This document shows, piece by piece, positions 1-12,545 of a stretch of 64,000 nucleotides of DNA (its first letter is position 1; the number at the start of each line of letters is the position of its first letter). The stretch comes from Hermatobates lingyangjiaoensis. Lineage: Eukaryota > Arthropoda > Insecta > Hemiptera > Hermatobatidae. The stretch is from positions 10,205,001-10,269,000 of the forward strand of contig JAPFBL010000068.1 in the NCBI GenBank assembly GCA_026182355.1. The letters are read 5' to 3'. Under the pieces are notes generated by a model, which made no database searches, was not told the origin of the DNA, and saw only the letters and a list, made by a program, of their open reading frames with translations. A program made the translations under genes and the position numbers.

Positions 1-1850
1 GTGAAATTTTATATCATTAAAATTTATATATTTTTCAAATCAAAATGTAAAGATTCCGAATGAAAAAACAGAAGAAAAAAATCAACAAAACCTGACTTAT
101 TACACTTAAACATTCATCATACACTTAGAAGAAGTTGTTTGTTTGAATGAGAAATAGAAACATTGCTTTATTGATTATATGTATTTTAGGTAGAATACTT
201 CTCCTCTGATCACGAAATATCGGTCTGATTTTGTTGTTGTTTTGTGTGATTTTTTTCTGTTTCTTTAGTTTTTGTACATGGAAATCGGGATAGTTAAAAT
301 AGTAGCACAACACTGAATGACAGATAATAAGGAAGTAATCATGTTGGCACTAAGTGGAACATGAAAGAGGCTGAGGGTTAGTCACTGTCGGGGCTGCAGT
401 GGCAAGGACATGCAAGCCACCTTGCAAAAGGAAGATCAGCCGACACCGCAAGGACTTGGGCTGATGTTTCCTTGTCCAGCATAGCACTTCTATTTCAGAT
501 CAATAGAATTCACGCTTGTCAAGAATAAAAATAATCCTGTTTTCTTGACATTGAAGTAACTACAATTCGGTTCACTTCTTAATATTAATTTTAACTTAAC
601 TTAGTTAGTTAGTTAATTAAAACTTGATCCAAGAATTATTTTAATTAATTTAATTCATTGATGTTGTTGAATAATGCAATAACTACAAAAGTGAAAAAAT
701 AAAGGACTAACATTTAAAAAACATTAACGATATATTAAGGTTTTTCCGAAAATGGTATCATTAGAAATATAATTCCAGTTACACAATTAGACACTCCAAA
801 GATTTCTACCCAATGAAATTCTGTAAAGCCAAATTTAGGGCATCCTAAAGTATGATGTATCAAAAATTGCCCAATAGGCTACGAGTGTTTTCGTCAGAAA
901 AGCACCTCGATCTGTTCTAAACTATTCCTGTTTACATTTTCCTTAATAGTTATGATAAGTGTTGTTCTTCAATACATTTTCATTCTATCTTTCTATTTAG
1001 GGTGAATGTATTCTGCAGTCTTTTACTTACCAGTATTTACTCATTGGATCAGCCTCAGGTTGTCATGAGTGGTCAGCTGCCCTTCACTTGAGACAAATCA
1101 TGAGTAATAATTCTGTTTTTGAGTACCTCATATTTCTCTCTAACAAAGACGTGTTGTGTAGTTATACCATTCTGAATAAGAGAATACAGGTTCGTGAAAA
1201 TAACCAAGTTCCAAGTAGAGATTCATTTGGTTAGTCTATTTTCAGCAACAGTTAAAAGAGTAGACTAAGAGTTAAGAGTTTCAAACAAACGGTGAGTTCG
1301 AATGAATGACTCAGAGTGAACCAAAATATAATGTATTTATAAAAGAGTACGATAAGAGAAGGGAGAATGAAGTAATAGGGACTGTAAAGAATGAGTCATG
1401 AAAATAGGGTGAATCAGGGGATGGAGGGCAGAGAACATGAAGCGAGGGCATGAATGGTAAGGTAGGGTGACTCAGGCTGATCGATAGTACCTAGCTGAAT
1501 CAGGAAGTCCCCAGGGAATCTAGGGGTTAGCGGTCATGCCGTGGCCGTCCTAGCCTCTTCCTTCAGACAAAAACATTTACTCATACAGACAAAAACAATA
1601 TTACTGTTTATATAATTCAATATATAAGTAAGTTATGTACAAAAGATACAATGAAACATTATAACCTTATATTTCATATTCCTTGATTATTTGCACTGTA
1701 ATCAAGAATTGTATACATTCTCATAAATAGTCACAGGTGGATCCCTTAGTCCTCCTTTAATGAGTTCTGCAAGGTTCAGATTTGAGATTGCATCCCAGTG
1801 ATTATACACACATCTTAATGAGCTTGTTGAACGTTACTTCTCCTGTTACA
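1..1850. other. Intronic AT-rich sequence, no gene seen
   Basis: No ORF resembling a known protein. A moderately GC-richer patch at about 370-485 and another at about 1,380-1,560 stand out from the background but have no recognisable coding potential or terminal repeats. Confidence 0.5.
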
Positions 1851-2640
1851 CTACGTCTCTTACAGGAGAACATAACTTTTGTTCCAATAGCTAGAGGATC
1901 TCTTACATAGTTTATGTGACCTTCTTCTACAATGAAGATTTAATGCAAAGTTTCCCGTTTAAAACTTGAAAATATTCAAGCCTATATAATATGTTTGAAA
2001 CATATAAGAAAAAACGTTTAAAATCATTTTTAATATAAGATTTAGGATAATTGCATTTATTATTTTTCAAAGAATGTTTTCAATTTTGAATTATGGTTTA
2101 CATGTTTGGTCTTTTATTATACTGGGAATTTCATGGCATACTAGTGTTTTTAAAAAATCACTTTTCTTTCACTTCGTCAAAAAACCAAAATACTCTGAGC
2201 TAGTATAATCTTTTTCCTGCGTGTTGATGTTTTGCATAATCAAATCAAATTCAGAGCCGGCTTTTCAGTATAATTTAAAACTTTCATAACTGGAAGGTAG
2301 AAATTTTGAAAATGATAGATATGAACTATTAGACAAGAATAGTAAAAAAACTGGATATTTGTCAGTAACATAATAGGAAAGAGTTCATTCCTCACACTTC
2401 AATATTACCCAAAGTTAAATGATTCATAAAAACAAAAAAAATTGCATCTGATATTAAGTTTTGCCCAAAGGTGCAACATATAGATTCATTAGAGCATTTT
2501 GTAAGACAAATCCATCATACCATGGAAAGCATCAGAAATTATATGTTTCACTGGAGTTGATTTTTTACATGTAAGAATTTTATTCTTTTACATCTCATAT
2601 TAAGTTCTTAAATTATTTAAACAAATTTACATTAAACCTC
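1850..2640 (-). repeat. Module B copy of the A/B interspersed repeat
   Basis: Matches, in reverse orientation, the block at 23,290-24,345 and those at 31,270-31,910 and 52,320-53,510. Shared landmarks include the segment reading ctcatattaagtt at one end, the 'ccatggaaagcatcag' segment, and 'tttcaaagaatgttttcaa'. It is noncoding and diverged, with many small indels. Confidence 0.75.
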
Positions 2641-2737
2641 TAAACATAAATTTTATTTCAGCGGATTTACTCAAAATATTTCTAAGAGAGGGAGAGGAGA
2701 GGTACATCATGAGAGTACATCAAAAACGAAAAGTTAT

Positions 2738-2988
2738 ATTGGGGAAAGTATTATGTCTCCACACAAAAAGTTTATTAATAAAAAAACTAACAATGCGTTT
2801 CGAACACTTGATGTTCTTCTTCAGGCACATCTGCTCTGCTGGGTGGTTATTCAGTGGGTGAGATCAAGAAAGGAATAACCACCCCAGCAGAGTAGATTTT
2901 ACCTTAACAAGAACATCAAGTGTTCAAAACGCGTTGCTAGTTTTTTTATAATAAACATTTTTCTGAGGAGGGATAATACTTTTTCCAA
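2738..2988. repeat. Head-to-head inverted pair of PLE-type termini
   Basis: Two arms of about 115 bases (2,738-2,852 and 2,872-2,988) are reverse complements with scattered mismatches. The centre lies in a gggtggttattc/gaataaccaccc hairpin. Each arm carries a gaacatcaag...gttc stem followed by aaacg. The same unit occurs once, uninverted, at about 35,640-35,880, where it shares the tail 'taaataccaca(t)aataac'. Inverted terminal pairs are typical of PLEs. Confidence 0.65.
2791..2824 (-). ncRNA. Hammerhead-like core in a PLE terminus
   Basis: Minus strand: CTGAAGA, one extra A, stem II GAACA/TGTTC, GAA, then ACGCAT, a diverged form of the palindromic ACGCGT seen at 35,773-35,778. The inverted partner at about 2,905-2,937 has lost the CTGAAGA half. 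Whether it is active cannot be judged by eye. Confidence 0.4.
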
Positions 2989-3019
2989 TATGAATAAATA
3001 CCACATTATAACAGATTGC

Positions 3020-4800
3020 ATAAATAATGAACGAAAAGTTATATTTAGCAGAAATTATACTCAGGTTTCAGCAATTCCCAGGACCAAATACCAATCTGTA
3101 AACCCAAAGTAACCTTTTTTGAAAACACATAACATGAAAAGAATTTTTTTTGTTAACAGTTTGCCCACACGATTTGGATTAAAATTGCATTGATTCTAGA
3201 TTTTTAGTTGATTTTAATATACAGGGATGCAATGCGCACAGTAATTGTACTTCAGAGTCAGATGTTTCCTAGCGATGATTAAAAAGAAATTTTACAAGAC
3301 CTTTTTCCATTAAAACAAAATAGATATTATAACAGAAGCCAGTAATATTACAAATCAATATTAAATTAAGTCAAAAATAATTAAATTGAGAGAAATCAGA
3401 GAAAGAACATTTGTTTGGAAAATAATATATAGTAAAAGCACCAACATCTCTACCCTTATGTTGGAATCTATCACGGCTAACAACTATGTTGGTCTTACTC
3501 TGACAAATCTATTTAATATTTAAGTACATGGAAGTAGTGTGGCGCCTCACACGTTATTTGTTCATTTCTCTCCCTTGTGCAGTAGCTCTTGCTGGTATTT
3601 ATGAGTATAGTTTATTATCTGATACACAGGAATTATAAATAAGTCTAAATATCTTAACTTAACAAGCACATACTAATATTACTTGTGTATCAACTAAATC
3701 AAGAGGCTCATAATTCTACCATAGTGTAGTTTGGACTAGTCGAAGGTCGATTGTGTGAAATGACAGGGAGCAAGGCATTGACAAGCCGCAGGAGGTCACT
3801 CTAGCAACCGGGTGGGGACATCGCAAGGACACGAGGACACTGAGCTCTCTGTCCTCAGTGTCACCAGGAGTTTGGACTCTCATAGTAATCTGCCCAACAC
3901 TACAGCTGTAACTGTTCAACTGATTGAAAACTAAGCAACAGCAAATTAAAATGGACTACAAAACATATTCCTAGTCATTTTAATAAACTAATTATATTTT
4001 ATACTTTTTTGATATTATATTTATTTGCGGTTTCCACTGAAATTGTCTTTGACAAGCATATCTGTTGACCAATACCTATTTGTTTTTAAGTTTCCAGACA
4101 GCTATAAAGTTCGACAGTATTCTAACTGATTGGTCTGATTATTTAGTGCAAAGTAAATGCATGTCTTTTCACTTGTGTCCTGAGGTTAGACGTGATCTAA
4201 ACAGGCCGGAAAGACTTACGTAAAATGTGTTGGTATGCTACTGTAATAGTAATATACACAATAAACTTAGAGGCACTAATTACCTCGCCTAGATTCATTC
4301 AGAATATGATCTTCTGTTAAGGGGATTGCTCTTTAGTGGCAACCCTAACCAGCAACCTAAGGTACCAATAAAACTGCTTTAAAAGGTAATCCACGAGGTG
4401 AGGGAAGTATGTTGGATTTAAATTTAATTGGGTGAGTTAAATATATCGGAGGCTTGGAAAGGGGAAAACAAAGCTGGCTCGCGTCACCTTGCTGCTGCAG
4501 CCAATGTCTGGAACGGCTCCAGGGATTAAACTTTCTCAACCACTCAGACTAACCTGGTAGTGTCTACAGTAATCTAGATTAACATATAGAAAGAAAATCA
4601 AAATCTGTTTTTATACTAAAAAAAAATTATTTTAGACTCATGGGTCAATTACCAAACTCAATCTATTATAATTAATCTTAAAACCCATTAATAATCAAAA
4701 ACAAAACTCCAGAATTGGTATTTAAGCTAAAAATTGAACACAAACATACACATCTTTAAATCATCTAAACTATAATTTTGTGTTTCATTTTAATGTTTGT
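3020..4800. other. Intronic sequence, no gene seen
   Basis: AT-rich filler. The stretch 3,755-3,900 is clearly GC-richer than its surroundings (several CpGs) but has no splice-bounded ORF or homology I recognise. I treat it as an old repeat or a neutral patch. Confidence 0.45.
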
Positions 4801-4809
4801 TCCCCAAAA

Positions 4810-4920
4810 AAAAGTTTATCGGGACTCGGTCAGTTCAGAACTCGTTCCTGATAAGACTTTTATTTTGTGAACTGACAGTCTTAAATAAAGGTTTATTTTG
4901 TTTCTACTTCACGGCCCATA

Positions 4921-4960
<40 letters not shown>

Positions 4961-5060
4961 AAACTAAAGTTTATCGGAACTCGGTCAGTTCTTCAGGTTG
5001 AAATTAAACTCTCATTGCCAACGTTTCGGTTTTTATTTATAACCTTTTTCATTGGCAGAA
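4810..5060 (-). mobile_element. PLE terminal repeat fragments around a (TA)n tract
   Basis: The motif tttatcggRactcggtcag occurs at about 4,817 and again at about 4,974, on either side of a (TA)n tract (about 4,925-4,958). The second copy continues into gccaacgtttcggttttt and an acctttttcat segment, the end sequence also seen at 8,830-9,130, about 10,000 and 38,870-39,350. In reverse it reads as ATGAAAAAGGTT, a short stem, then CCGAAACG, a pattern seen in PLE terminal repeats. No coding part remains. Confidence 0.6.
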
Positions 5061-5136
5061 GTATAAATTCTGAAACAGAAAAACTAAGTATTACATTAAA
5101 AATTATTTTAGAAAGAAAAATAGTCTGTGGATTTCA

Positions 5137-5205
5137 AAAACAACTGTAGTTTAAATGAACACGTGACACTCCACTATCGTTGTTCTTTCAAACTACAGTT
5201 GTTTT
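5137..5205. repeat. 16-bp perfect inverted repeat (hairpin)
   Basis: aaaacaactgtagttt at 5,137-5,152 is the exact reverse complement of 5,190-5,205, with a 37-base loop. It sits just downstream of the PLE fragment and may be the end of a small foldback element. Confidence 0.6.
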
Positions 5206-5482
5206 CCGAATTCCGAATGTAAATTTCCATGACCCATCCCAGTTTTGTACGTATGTCACTTTAATTTTAAGTAGTTTAATATAAGCAGTAATGAATTATG
5301 TTAATTCCAAATCAATTGATGATGGAGTGTATAGATGAATACCTCTACAGGTGTTGGTTTTTGGATCATTACAAATAGTGATAACAAGAAACAATTAATT
5401 TATTACTTTAACAACTGTACTGAAGACCTATAAAATAAACATTTCTCTCAATGACATTCATGTTTCGAAATACTAAGTTCGT

Positions 5483-5690
5483 GCCAGGTTAGCTCAGTGG
5501 TTAACGTACTCGTCTCTGGGCTGGCAGTCCGGGGTTCGATTCTCTCCTGGCCCTCGATTTATTCACGTGAAAGGTGAATAAATCTGAGCACGTCGTACCT
5601 TAGCAAGGACGTTAAGCCGTCAGTCCCGAGTCTGTATGAATTAGACAGTCGTTAAAGCCCCTACTCAAAATACACTTAAGTTAGGCAAAA
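5483..5690 (+). mobile_element. tRNA-derived SINE
   Basis: The head (5,483-5,552) resembles a tRNA. It has an acceptor-like GCCAGG closed by CCTGGC, an A box tagctcagtgg (5,490-5,500) and a B box GGTTCGATTC (5,533-5,542). The anticodon arm does not fold cleanly, so it is not a working tRNA gene. About 140 bases of unrelated body follow, including 'ggacgttaagccgtcagtc', as expected of a SINE transcribed by RNA polymerase III. I could not find a clear target duplication. Confidence 0.7.
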
Positions 5691-5699
5691 TTTAGTACT

Positions 5700-8600
5700 C
5701 CCAATGTAGAATCAGTAGAATTATCGATCAAACAAAAACCACTAAACGGCTGACATTATCACCCGGTAGGTGATCGGTTCAAACAATAAAAATAATAAAA
5801 AAAGCACTAAGTACAAATCTAATGATCCTGCAAAACAATTACTGTACTGGACCAGTTACATAACTTACAATAAATTGGTAGTATTTCGTGGGTATCTGTA
5901 GGTCTTTCCTATTCAGAAATCTCCTAAACCACAAATCAATACGTGTAAAAACTGAAGAAAGTAATATCACACTTAAATTAAGAACTGCCATGATATGAAA
6001 TCAAAATTGAATACTGTATTAGAACATCCCTATGACCATAATCAACAATAACGGACATGACACTACACATACTAAAGGAGGACTGACTGAGGAGACAAGG
6101 CACAGTAATGTGCTAAGTGATATTTACAGATTTGAGCATTCTTAAGAGTCCATAGTCACAAGATTGGGTTGCTCAAGCAGAGATAGGATTAGACTAACTG
6201 GCTAGCCCATATGTGACCCATTACATATACCAGAACCAAATCTTTGAACCTTGAAATTTCCTAAAAATAAAAATGTTTCTGAGGTTATTGTTTTTTTTTT
6301 AAGAAATAAATAAATGGAGGTAGATAATCAGATAGCGATAAGAGTATTGTTTGTGCAGAGTCATTATGAAGGAGAGATGGTGTCCAGCGAGGTCACTGCT
6401 TATCTCTTATCTTAATCGCATTGGGATGATAAAGCTTACTCAACAGATAATCAATGCAGACTAGTATTATCCAGGGAACACTGGCCAGCCACAAGTCGAC
6501 ACAAAACCTTTCTCAGATGCCTCAAGAACAACCAATGTTTCAGTTCACTTATCATTGAGTGCTGCGAAGTTATCGGAAACAAGCACTAGGCACTATATCA
6601 ATTCAAAATTAATACTAGTATGTTCAATAATGTCATGATCTTATAACAACTGGAACCCTTAGCTCGAAACCATGCCTTTCCTACTTTTTGACATTTGTAC
6701 GGAAATTACTATGGGAAATATACGTAATATTACATAGTTAATGAAGAGGGCCATTCAATAAAGACATAAGTTAGTGTACAAATTAAACAATTTATAGGAA
6801 AGTATTGCAGTTTGTATATTAAACCAGCATCGTTGGTATGGAGTGAAAACAGCTGACGGGTAAAAACTGTTTTGTTTATAACCTCAATATTTCATTTAAC
6901 AATGGCACGTCTTCTTGAAGTATCTACATTAGTTCAACTACCTTCAGTGATACGATATTTATTTTCTAAAATTAAAAACCCGGTTAAAATATTTTCTGGA
7001 ATAATTTTTCAGCAGGGTCAAAGTCACCTCAGTGATTGATGATCAACCATCTTTGCTGGCCAGTTGAAGTTTAAACTGTTCCCTTTAAACATGCATTCTA
7101 ATTCTGCGTAAAGTCCCACGGTTATGCATTAACAAATACAAAAACAGTTGTAGTAAGTGTTAGCACAGTTCATAAGGTTATAAAAACAAGATTAAGTACA
7201 GTAAAACAAGTACACGTGAGTCCCGAAAGAATGAACGCAAACACAAAGAAACAAGATTCAAAGGAACACAATGAATAGGAAGGTAACACTTTTCTAGATC
7301 AGATTGTGATGAAACTTTGGTTTACTGTTTCAAATTGAAGTCCAGCAGTAATTTATATACTGAAAGAATTTCAAAACACAAGCGTAGCGGGTAAAAGCCA
7401 TGTTAATCACCTTCGGGGATGACTAAGATTTAGGCTTTTGTAATTATTTGAAAGATCAGGGTACTATAAACACTGCACCCTGAAAAGGTCACATGAATCA
7501 GTCACATTTCGTCATATATTAAACAAATTGTCATTGTTATTATTTATAATGAATACATAAAGCAGGGTGTATTACCGGTAATTTGGAAAAAGTTCAGAAT
7601 TCTATCGATTACAAAATCAGGTAAGCAAAATTCTAAAGAAGTTGAAAAGTTCAGGCCTATTAGTCTCGTAAGTTATTCTATCATTCCAGACGAAAGTTAC
7701 TCAGTAAGTTACGTATAAACAGAATAATGCATATAAGGATACAATAATAGTTTACTGATCAGTAGACTACATGACTTTTACTCCACAAAGAAATTGTATA
7801 AGAGCCGTAATTGAAAGGCGAAGGCACACTCGGTGAACTAGGAAATGATTGGAGCACACCGTATAGCAAAAGAGGTATGTGGCGACCCAAACCTTTCCTA
7901 TCCACACGAGTAGGCTCCAAAGATCTATGTTCATTGCGTTTCAAAAGTATATCCTTACAGCAGAAGTGCCAAAAGTTACTATAATTCGAAGAAGAAACCA
8001 AAGTAAAGTCTGAAGTCCAACATCTAGATGGCAGCTATAATGTAACTAACAAAATAACCCAACTTTTGTCAGCGCACGGGAAAAAGAAGGCATATCTGTA
8101 CCACATCAATGCTATATGGATCAATGCTTGCTGTGACCACTAATCTTCACAGAAAATATCTCAACTTATTTTGGAACGTAGCCTGTTCGACAGAACAAGA
8201 TACTGTCTTATTTCACTCATTGATATAAAGGATTGACAGGCGTCCAGAAAACAGTCATTAATTAATCATTGAGCAATGTGCAAGCATTTTGAATGCTTTG
8301 TAAATACACTAGATTTAGATAACACTTATTGTGAAATACAAATTGTTGAATTACTTTTTCCATTTATAATTCATTCCTGACATGACACTTTGTGTACTTG
8401 TTTTGTAAACTACTATATGCAGTTTAATTATTGTAAATATTTGCTTAATATTATTTTACTGAATTATAAATGCATGTAATACGTATTTTAAAGAATGCAC
8501 AATAATATGTAAGAACAAACAAACACACATTTATTCATTCAGATATAATAAAATACTGATTCAGGGACACAAATATTTATAAACCGTCCAAATGCCAAAA

Positions 8601-8760
8601 TCATATCTTTTTTTCAATATCCGATTTAAAAAAAATCATTATTATTAGATATGTTAAAGAAATAAAAAACTAAGTACTATGTCAGGTCTAGCTAAAGATC
8701 TTATTATAATCAAAGTGAGCACAACTACCTATAAAATTAAATATAATACATTATATAACA
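5700..8760. other. Intronic sequence, no gene seen
   Basis: Low-GC DNA with only short chance ORFs. I saw no repeat termini, tRNA-like structure or protein similarity here. Confidence 0.5.
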
Positions 8761-8769
8761 TAAGGATGT

Positions 8770-9130
8770 ATATTATATATATATATATATAACAAATTCA
8801 ATAATATATCAACCGTTGGATAGAATAAATGTATAATGCAATCGGGATTCGGTCAATTTTCCAGGATCAAAATCAAACTCTCAATGCCGACGTTTCGGTT
8901 TTATTTAAACCTTTTTCATAGGCCTACAAACAAAGGATGACAAGAAATCATATATAAACATCAACATGCATGAACTAACATCAAAATGGAATATTCAGTT
9001 TGAAAATAAAAGTATATATACAAGTAGAAGTAATAGAAATATGCATATAAACATTATTTATGAACTTACAAATACATGAATATTATTGATTAGAAAAATG
9101 AAAATTAATTATATAAGAATAAAGAAACAA
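8770..9130 (-). mobile_element. PLE terminal repeat, family with cgtttcggttt end
   Basis: Follows a short (TA)n tract. It contains 'atatcaaccgtt', 'ggtcaattttccagga', 'gacgtttcggtttt' and 'cataggcctacaaacaaagg', and matches 38,550-38,600 plus 38,870-39,150 over several hundred bases. In reverse the terminal part reads CTATGAAAAAGG, an A/T stem, then CCGAAACG. The copy is noncoding. Confidence 0.6.
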
Positions 9131-9285
9131 TACATTTATTCATTCAGTATAATATGTAATATACTGTTATTCATGTATAGTAAATTATGTTATAATACAT
9201 GTAAACATAGGTTTACATGTAATTGTAATCAGTTTGTCTGGTCCAAGTTTTTGACCAGTTAAGATATTAGTTCACTAACTATCTA

Positions 9286-9440
9286 TTGTTACTTCATTTT
9301 ACGTCCTCAGATCTCCTGAGGACGACCGCCATTACGGTCGAAATATTGAAAAGTGAGTCTTTGTTGTGTTTCTGTTTATGTGTCACTGCTTATTTTAATT
9401 GTTATTTGTCCTGCCGGACCGTTTTTCGTTTATCATGGTA
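9286..9440 (+). mobile_element. PLE terminus (family with ggacgaccgcc core), 3' end in (TA)n
   Basis: Same unit as 26,690-26,850 (plus), 26,888-27,050 (minus) and 40,395-40,555 (minus). Shared segments are CTGAGGACGACCGCC, 'gtgtttctgtttatgtgtc' and 'ccggaccgttttt'. It ends directly in a (TA)n tract, as do the other copies. The core CTGAGGA-C-GACC...GGTC-GAA-ATAT-T lies at about 9,316-9,345. Confidence 0.65.
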
Positions 9441-9548
9441 TATATATTATATATATATATATATATATAAAAGAGTTCAGTGGTTTCCTTTCTATGTGTT
9501 CTTTTTAAATTTATTTATATATATATATATATATTATATATATATAAA
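9438..9548. repeat. (TA)n microsatellites flanking a short unique piece
   Basis: Two TA-rich tracts (about 9,438-9,470 and 9,516-9,548) separated by about 45 bases. The apparent Tyr-Ile-rich reading frames through them are artefacts of the repeat. Confidence 0.85.
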
Positions 9549-9596
9549 ATTTTTCGATGAAAATACGATGGACAAATACAGTTCAATGTACTCGTA

Positions 9597-9771
9597 CATA
9601 AAGAAACATAGAGAAATTAAAAGCACACACTTACAGTCTCTAATTTTCGGTTTGAACCGTCTTCAAGAGTGATAAGAGAGGGAAACCAAGCGCACTGGTA
9701 CAGAGACGGTTGGAGACCCTCCAGACGAAAATTAGAGACCGTAAGTGTGTGCTTTTAATTTCTCTATGTTT

Positions 9772-9777
<6 letters not shown>
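9597..9777. mobile_element. Inverted pair of PLE termini (family with cggttYaaaccg)
   Basis: Arms at 9,597-9,650 and 9,727-9,777 are near-perfect reverse complements (about 51-54 bases). The arm ends 'tttctctatgtttctttat' against a (TA)n tract. A related copy lies at 46,945-47,090. In reverse, the inner segment TGAAGACGGTT-caa-ACCGAAAA resembles the core of the other PLE termini. Confidence 0.6.
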
Positions 9778-9822
<45 letters not shown>

Positions 9823-9840
9823 GTGTGTGTGTGTGTGTGT
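9774..9840. repeat. (TA)n followed by (GT)n microsatellite
   Basis: About 46 bases of TA followed by about nine GT units. The TA tract starts exactly at the end of the inverted PLE pair. Confidence 0.9.
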
Positions 9841-9974
9841 CAGATTACCCATCTTGACTAATTAATGTAATTGTTGAATTAGACACATAGATTAGATTCA
9901 ATCACTCGTGCGCTAAGTGCACAACTAATAAGAGATATCGACCGCCTAATAGAATAGTGCTCAAATAAACCAAG

Positions 9975-10080
9975 ATAAGTTATTTTTTTTTAGGTTCAAA
10001 TCAAACTCTCAAATATTGATGCTTCGGTTTTATTAAAAAGCTTTTTTATCAACAGAAGTAAGAAATTTATAATAAGAACA
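9975..10080 (-). mobile_element. Diverged PLE terminal fragment
   Basis: Contains 'aaatcaaactctc', 'gcttcggttttatt' and 'ttttttatcaacagaag'. This is the same order of landmarks as at 4,990-5,060 and 8,865-8,925, with more substitutions. Confidence 0.45.
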
Positions 10081-10317
10081 AAAAAATGCTCTTTTACAGT
10101 CCTTTGGGCGCATAATATTTACTGAAAAAAAAAATCTCACCGCAGACACATGGAAGTGTGTTGCCAAGATATTTAGTCTACATTAACTAATACATTGTAA
10201 GGATATATTGCAAGTAATACAGCAAATACTATGTTAACCCATGTATAAAACAATCAAAACACTTGATTGAAAGAACGGTTTACAAGTACTTTTAATGACT
10301 GAATAATTAAATTCTAT

Positions 10318-10600
10318 GCAGGAAGAAGATGGGTTGGTCATATCACTTTCATCAAACAGAACGACTGCCATGGCGAATTCAGTTCAATTAAAACGCAGTT
10401 AAAGAGATTGGAATGACAAGATTGGTTGGTGGAAAGAAGATAACAATTAAGAGACAAGAGTTGAACTTGGAACAGTTAGGGTAGGCTGAGGGTCGTTGGC
10501 ATTTCCCGGAGAAGTCTGAGTCATATGCGCCACCTGTTAAGCTTGTCACGAAGACAGACTACCCTAGTAATCTTTCAAAAGCAAGGGAAATTTCTGACTT
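10318..10600 (+). pseudogene. Possible LINE reverse-transcriptase tail, badly decayed
   Basis: One frame gives GRRWVGHITF, reminiscent of the R(R/W)W.GH(I/V) motif near the end of many non-LTR retrotransposon ORF2 proteins. The rest is broken by stops. Recognition rests on one short motif. Confidence 0.25.
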
Positions 10601-12390
10601 CAACTGAATGACCTGGACATTAAATGTTTTGCTTTTTTTTCCTTATTTATTTCGTGACTCATATATCCATTCAATCCAGTTGGATAAACTAAGCACACTT
10701 CCACTATATTGCATTAACTTCCAATATCATTGTTTTATCTTACAATCAAAAGTTTTGGTTAAATTCTGCGTATAGCTGAAAAAAATTATTTTTAAAATCA
10801 CTTGACATGAAATTCGAAAATGTCTGAAACCTTTTTTTTCGGAGCTCTTGAATTGATTTATGATTATTTTCATTTCATTTGTATAATAACGTATAAAGTA
10901 ATGCATTATATTAGCTTACTTTAAGGCATTCTCTACACTTAGTTTCAATAAAGGTTGAATAAAGTTCACTGAACTTAATATTATTATCCTGTACGTAAGT
11001 CCCCAATCTTTTCTCTAAAGAGATAACCGATAGTTGATAAAGATTGAACTAAGGGAGTTCTTCCGACGACGAAGGACTTGGGGGACATGCATTCTGCCTT
11101 ATCTATGCGCAGGAGTGTAGGGGTCTAACATGAAAGTGTCATCTCTTCTACTCTGAGGGCCGTCGTCAATTAAACCTTCTTCTACTACACGAGAAACAAT
11201 CCGACAAGGGTCTTAGTTCAAAACTCCAAAACTGAAGTTTCCAAGAACGATAAACATTCGACTACAATGGGCCAATAAATAACAGTACAATATTAATATT
11301 AGTCAAATTTCAAATAAAATTCAAATTAGTCAAATTAGTCAAATTTCGAATTCCAAACTTAATTATCTTTCACAAGAAAGGCTGCATATATTCATTTTGA
11401 ACTTTTTGGAAATCAACATCACCCAAATTACATATATATTTTATTTAGAAAAGCATGAAACTCAATATTAACTCGCAGCAAAACAATTTCATATTTCCCA
11501 ATTACTAACTAACTGATTTAAATTAGAGCATAAAAAATATATAATTTATGTTTCCTATATCTGTTCATGCTTTAAATCTACATAATTACAGAAAAGATAA
11601 ATCATATACGTACACACCCTCTATGCTTCGACATAAGACTACCAATTAGTAATTAATCCCAATAGATAAGTAGTAAATTACAATTTTGGCGTTTAATCTC
11701 GTGCAAATTAGGTTATCATTTCAAGTTGTTCTAAATAAATACTAGTATTTAGACGAAGCTGATTGTTAAAACTTCCAATCGGGTGAATTTGATTTCCAAG
11801 AGGATGAATTCGACATAGAAAACATATACTCGTACACGCATGTTTGCACAGCAGTGCTCTGAGACCTCTGATGTCAATGACTCCAGATGTCTGACCATAA
11901 ACTAAGTTTAAAGAAACTAGTTCAAGGCTAGTCAGCTCATTTGTGCTACGGTCTAATTTATGTATACTAGCGTAATAACTACTACTATTGACTTCACTAC
12001 TTTAATTTTTTTTTTAAAGTGATAATTGTTCTTGGCTTCCTACAAAGTTTGTTGAACTTACGCTTATAAGGAAGATAAGTTTCTCAATTCCACAATAAAC
12101 TGTTTAATTAGACAAATTAAATAATCCATAGTAAGTTGATATTATCCTATAATTCCTCAAAAATTCTTTTTTTTTAGTATTACAAATAAAAAAGAATATT
12201 TCATAGCACCTTCTGTCTTAGTACTATAATAAAGACAAGCAAGAAGCGTTGTTATTAATTAAAGAGTTAACTTAATTAAAAACACAACTTGTAATATTTT
12301 TGCTTTAAATAACTTAAATCCACTTTTAGTAATTAGTAATTTATGAATTCCAGGAATATACTTCGAAATGTATCCAAATTGAAGACTTTA
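10600..12390. other. Intronic sequence, no gene seen
   Basis: AT-rich with small simple-sequence patches, for example repeated 'gtcaaatt' units at about 11,300-11,345. No coding signal. Confidence 0.5.
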
Positions 12391-12394
12391 GGGC

Positions 12395-12545
12395 AAATGA
12401 AGTGCATGTAGGTTGCAATTTGGCGTTGGCCGCCGAGGAGGAATGCCGCGTCCCACAAACCCAGCACCAAGCAGAGTCCACTTTCCTCCCGAGATTGCCA
12501 GATCCGGCCGCGCCGCGCCCTCCCCCCACTCCGAATTCCACACTT
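12395..12545. other. Isolated GC- and CpG-rich island
   Basis: About 150 bases with gccgccgagg, ccggccgcgccgcgccc and ctcccccc runs, set in DNA that is otherwise mostly A and T. Open reading frames cross it on both strands, but none resembles a known protein and no good splice sites bound it. It could be an alternative promoter, a GC-rich repeat remnant or foreign sequence. Confidence 0.5.

Noticed and set aside
5483..5552. Functional tRNA gene
   Set aside because: A and B boxes are good, but the anticodon arm does not fold properly and a SINE body follows.
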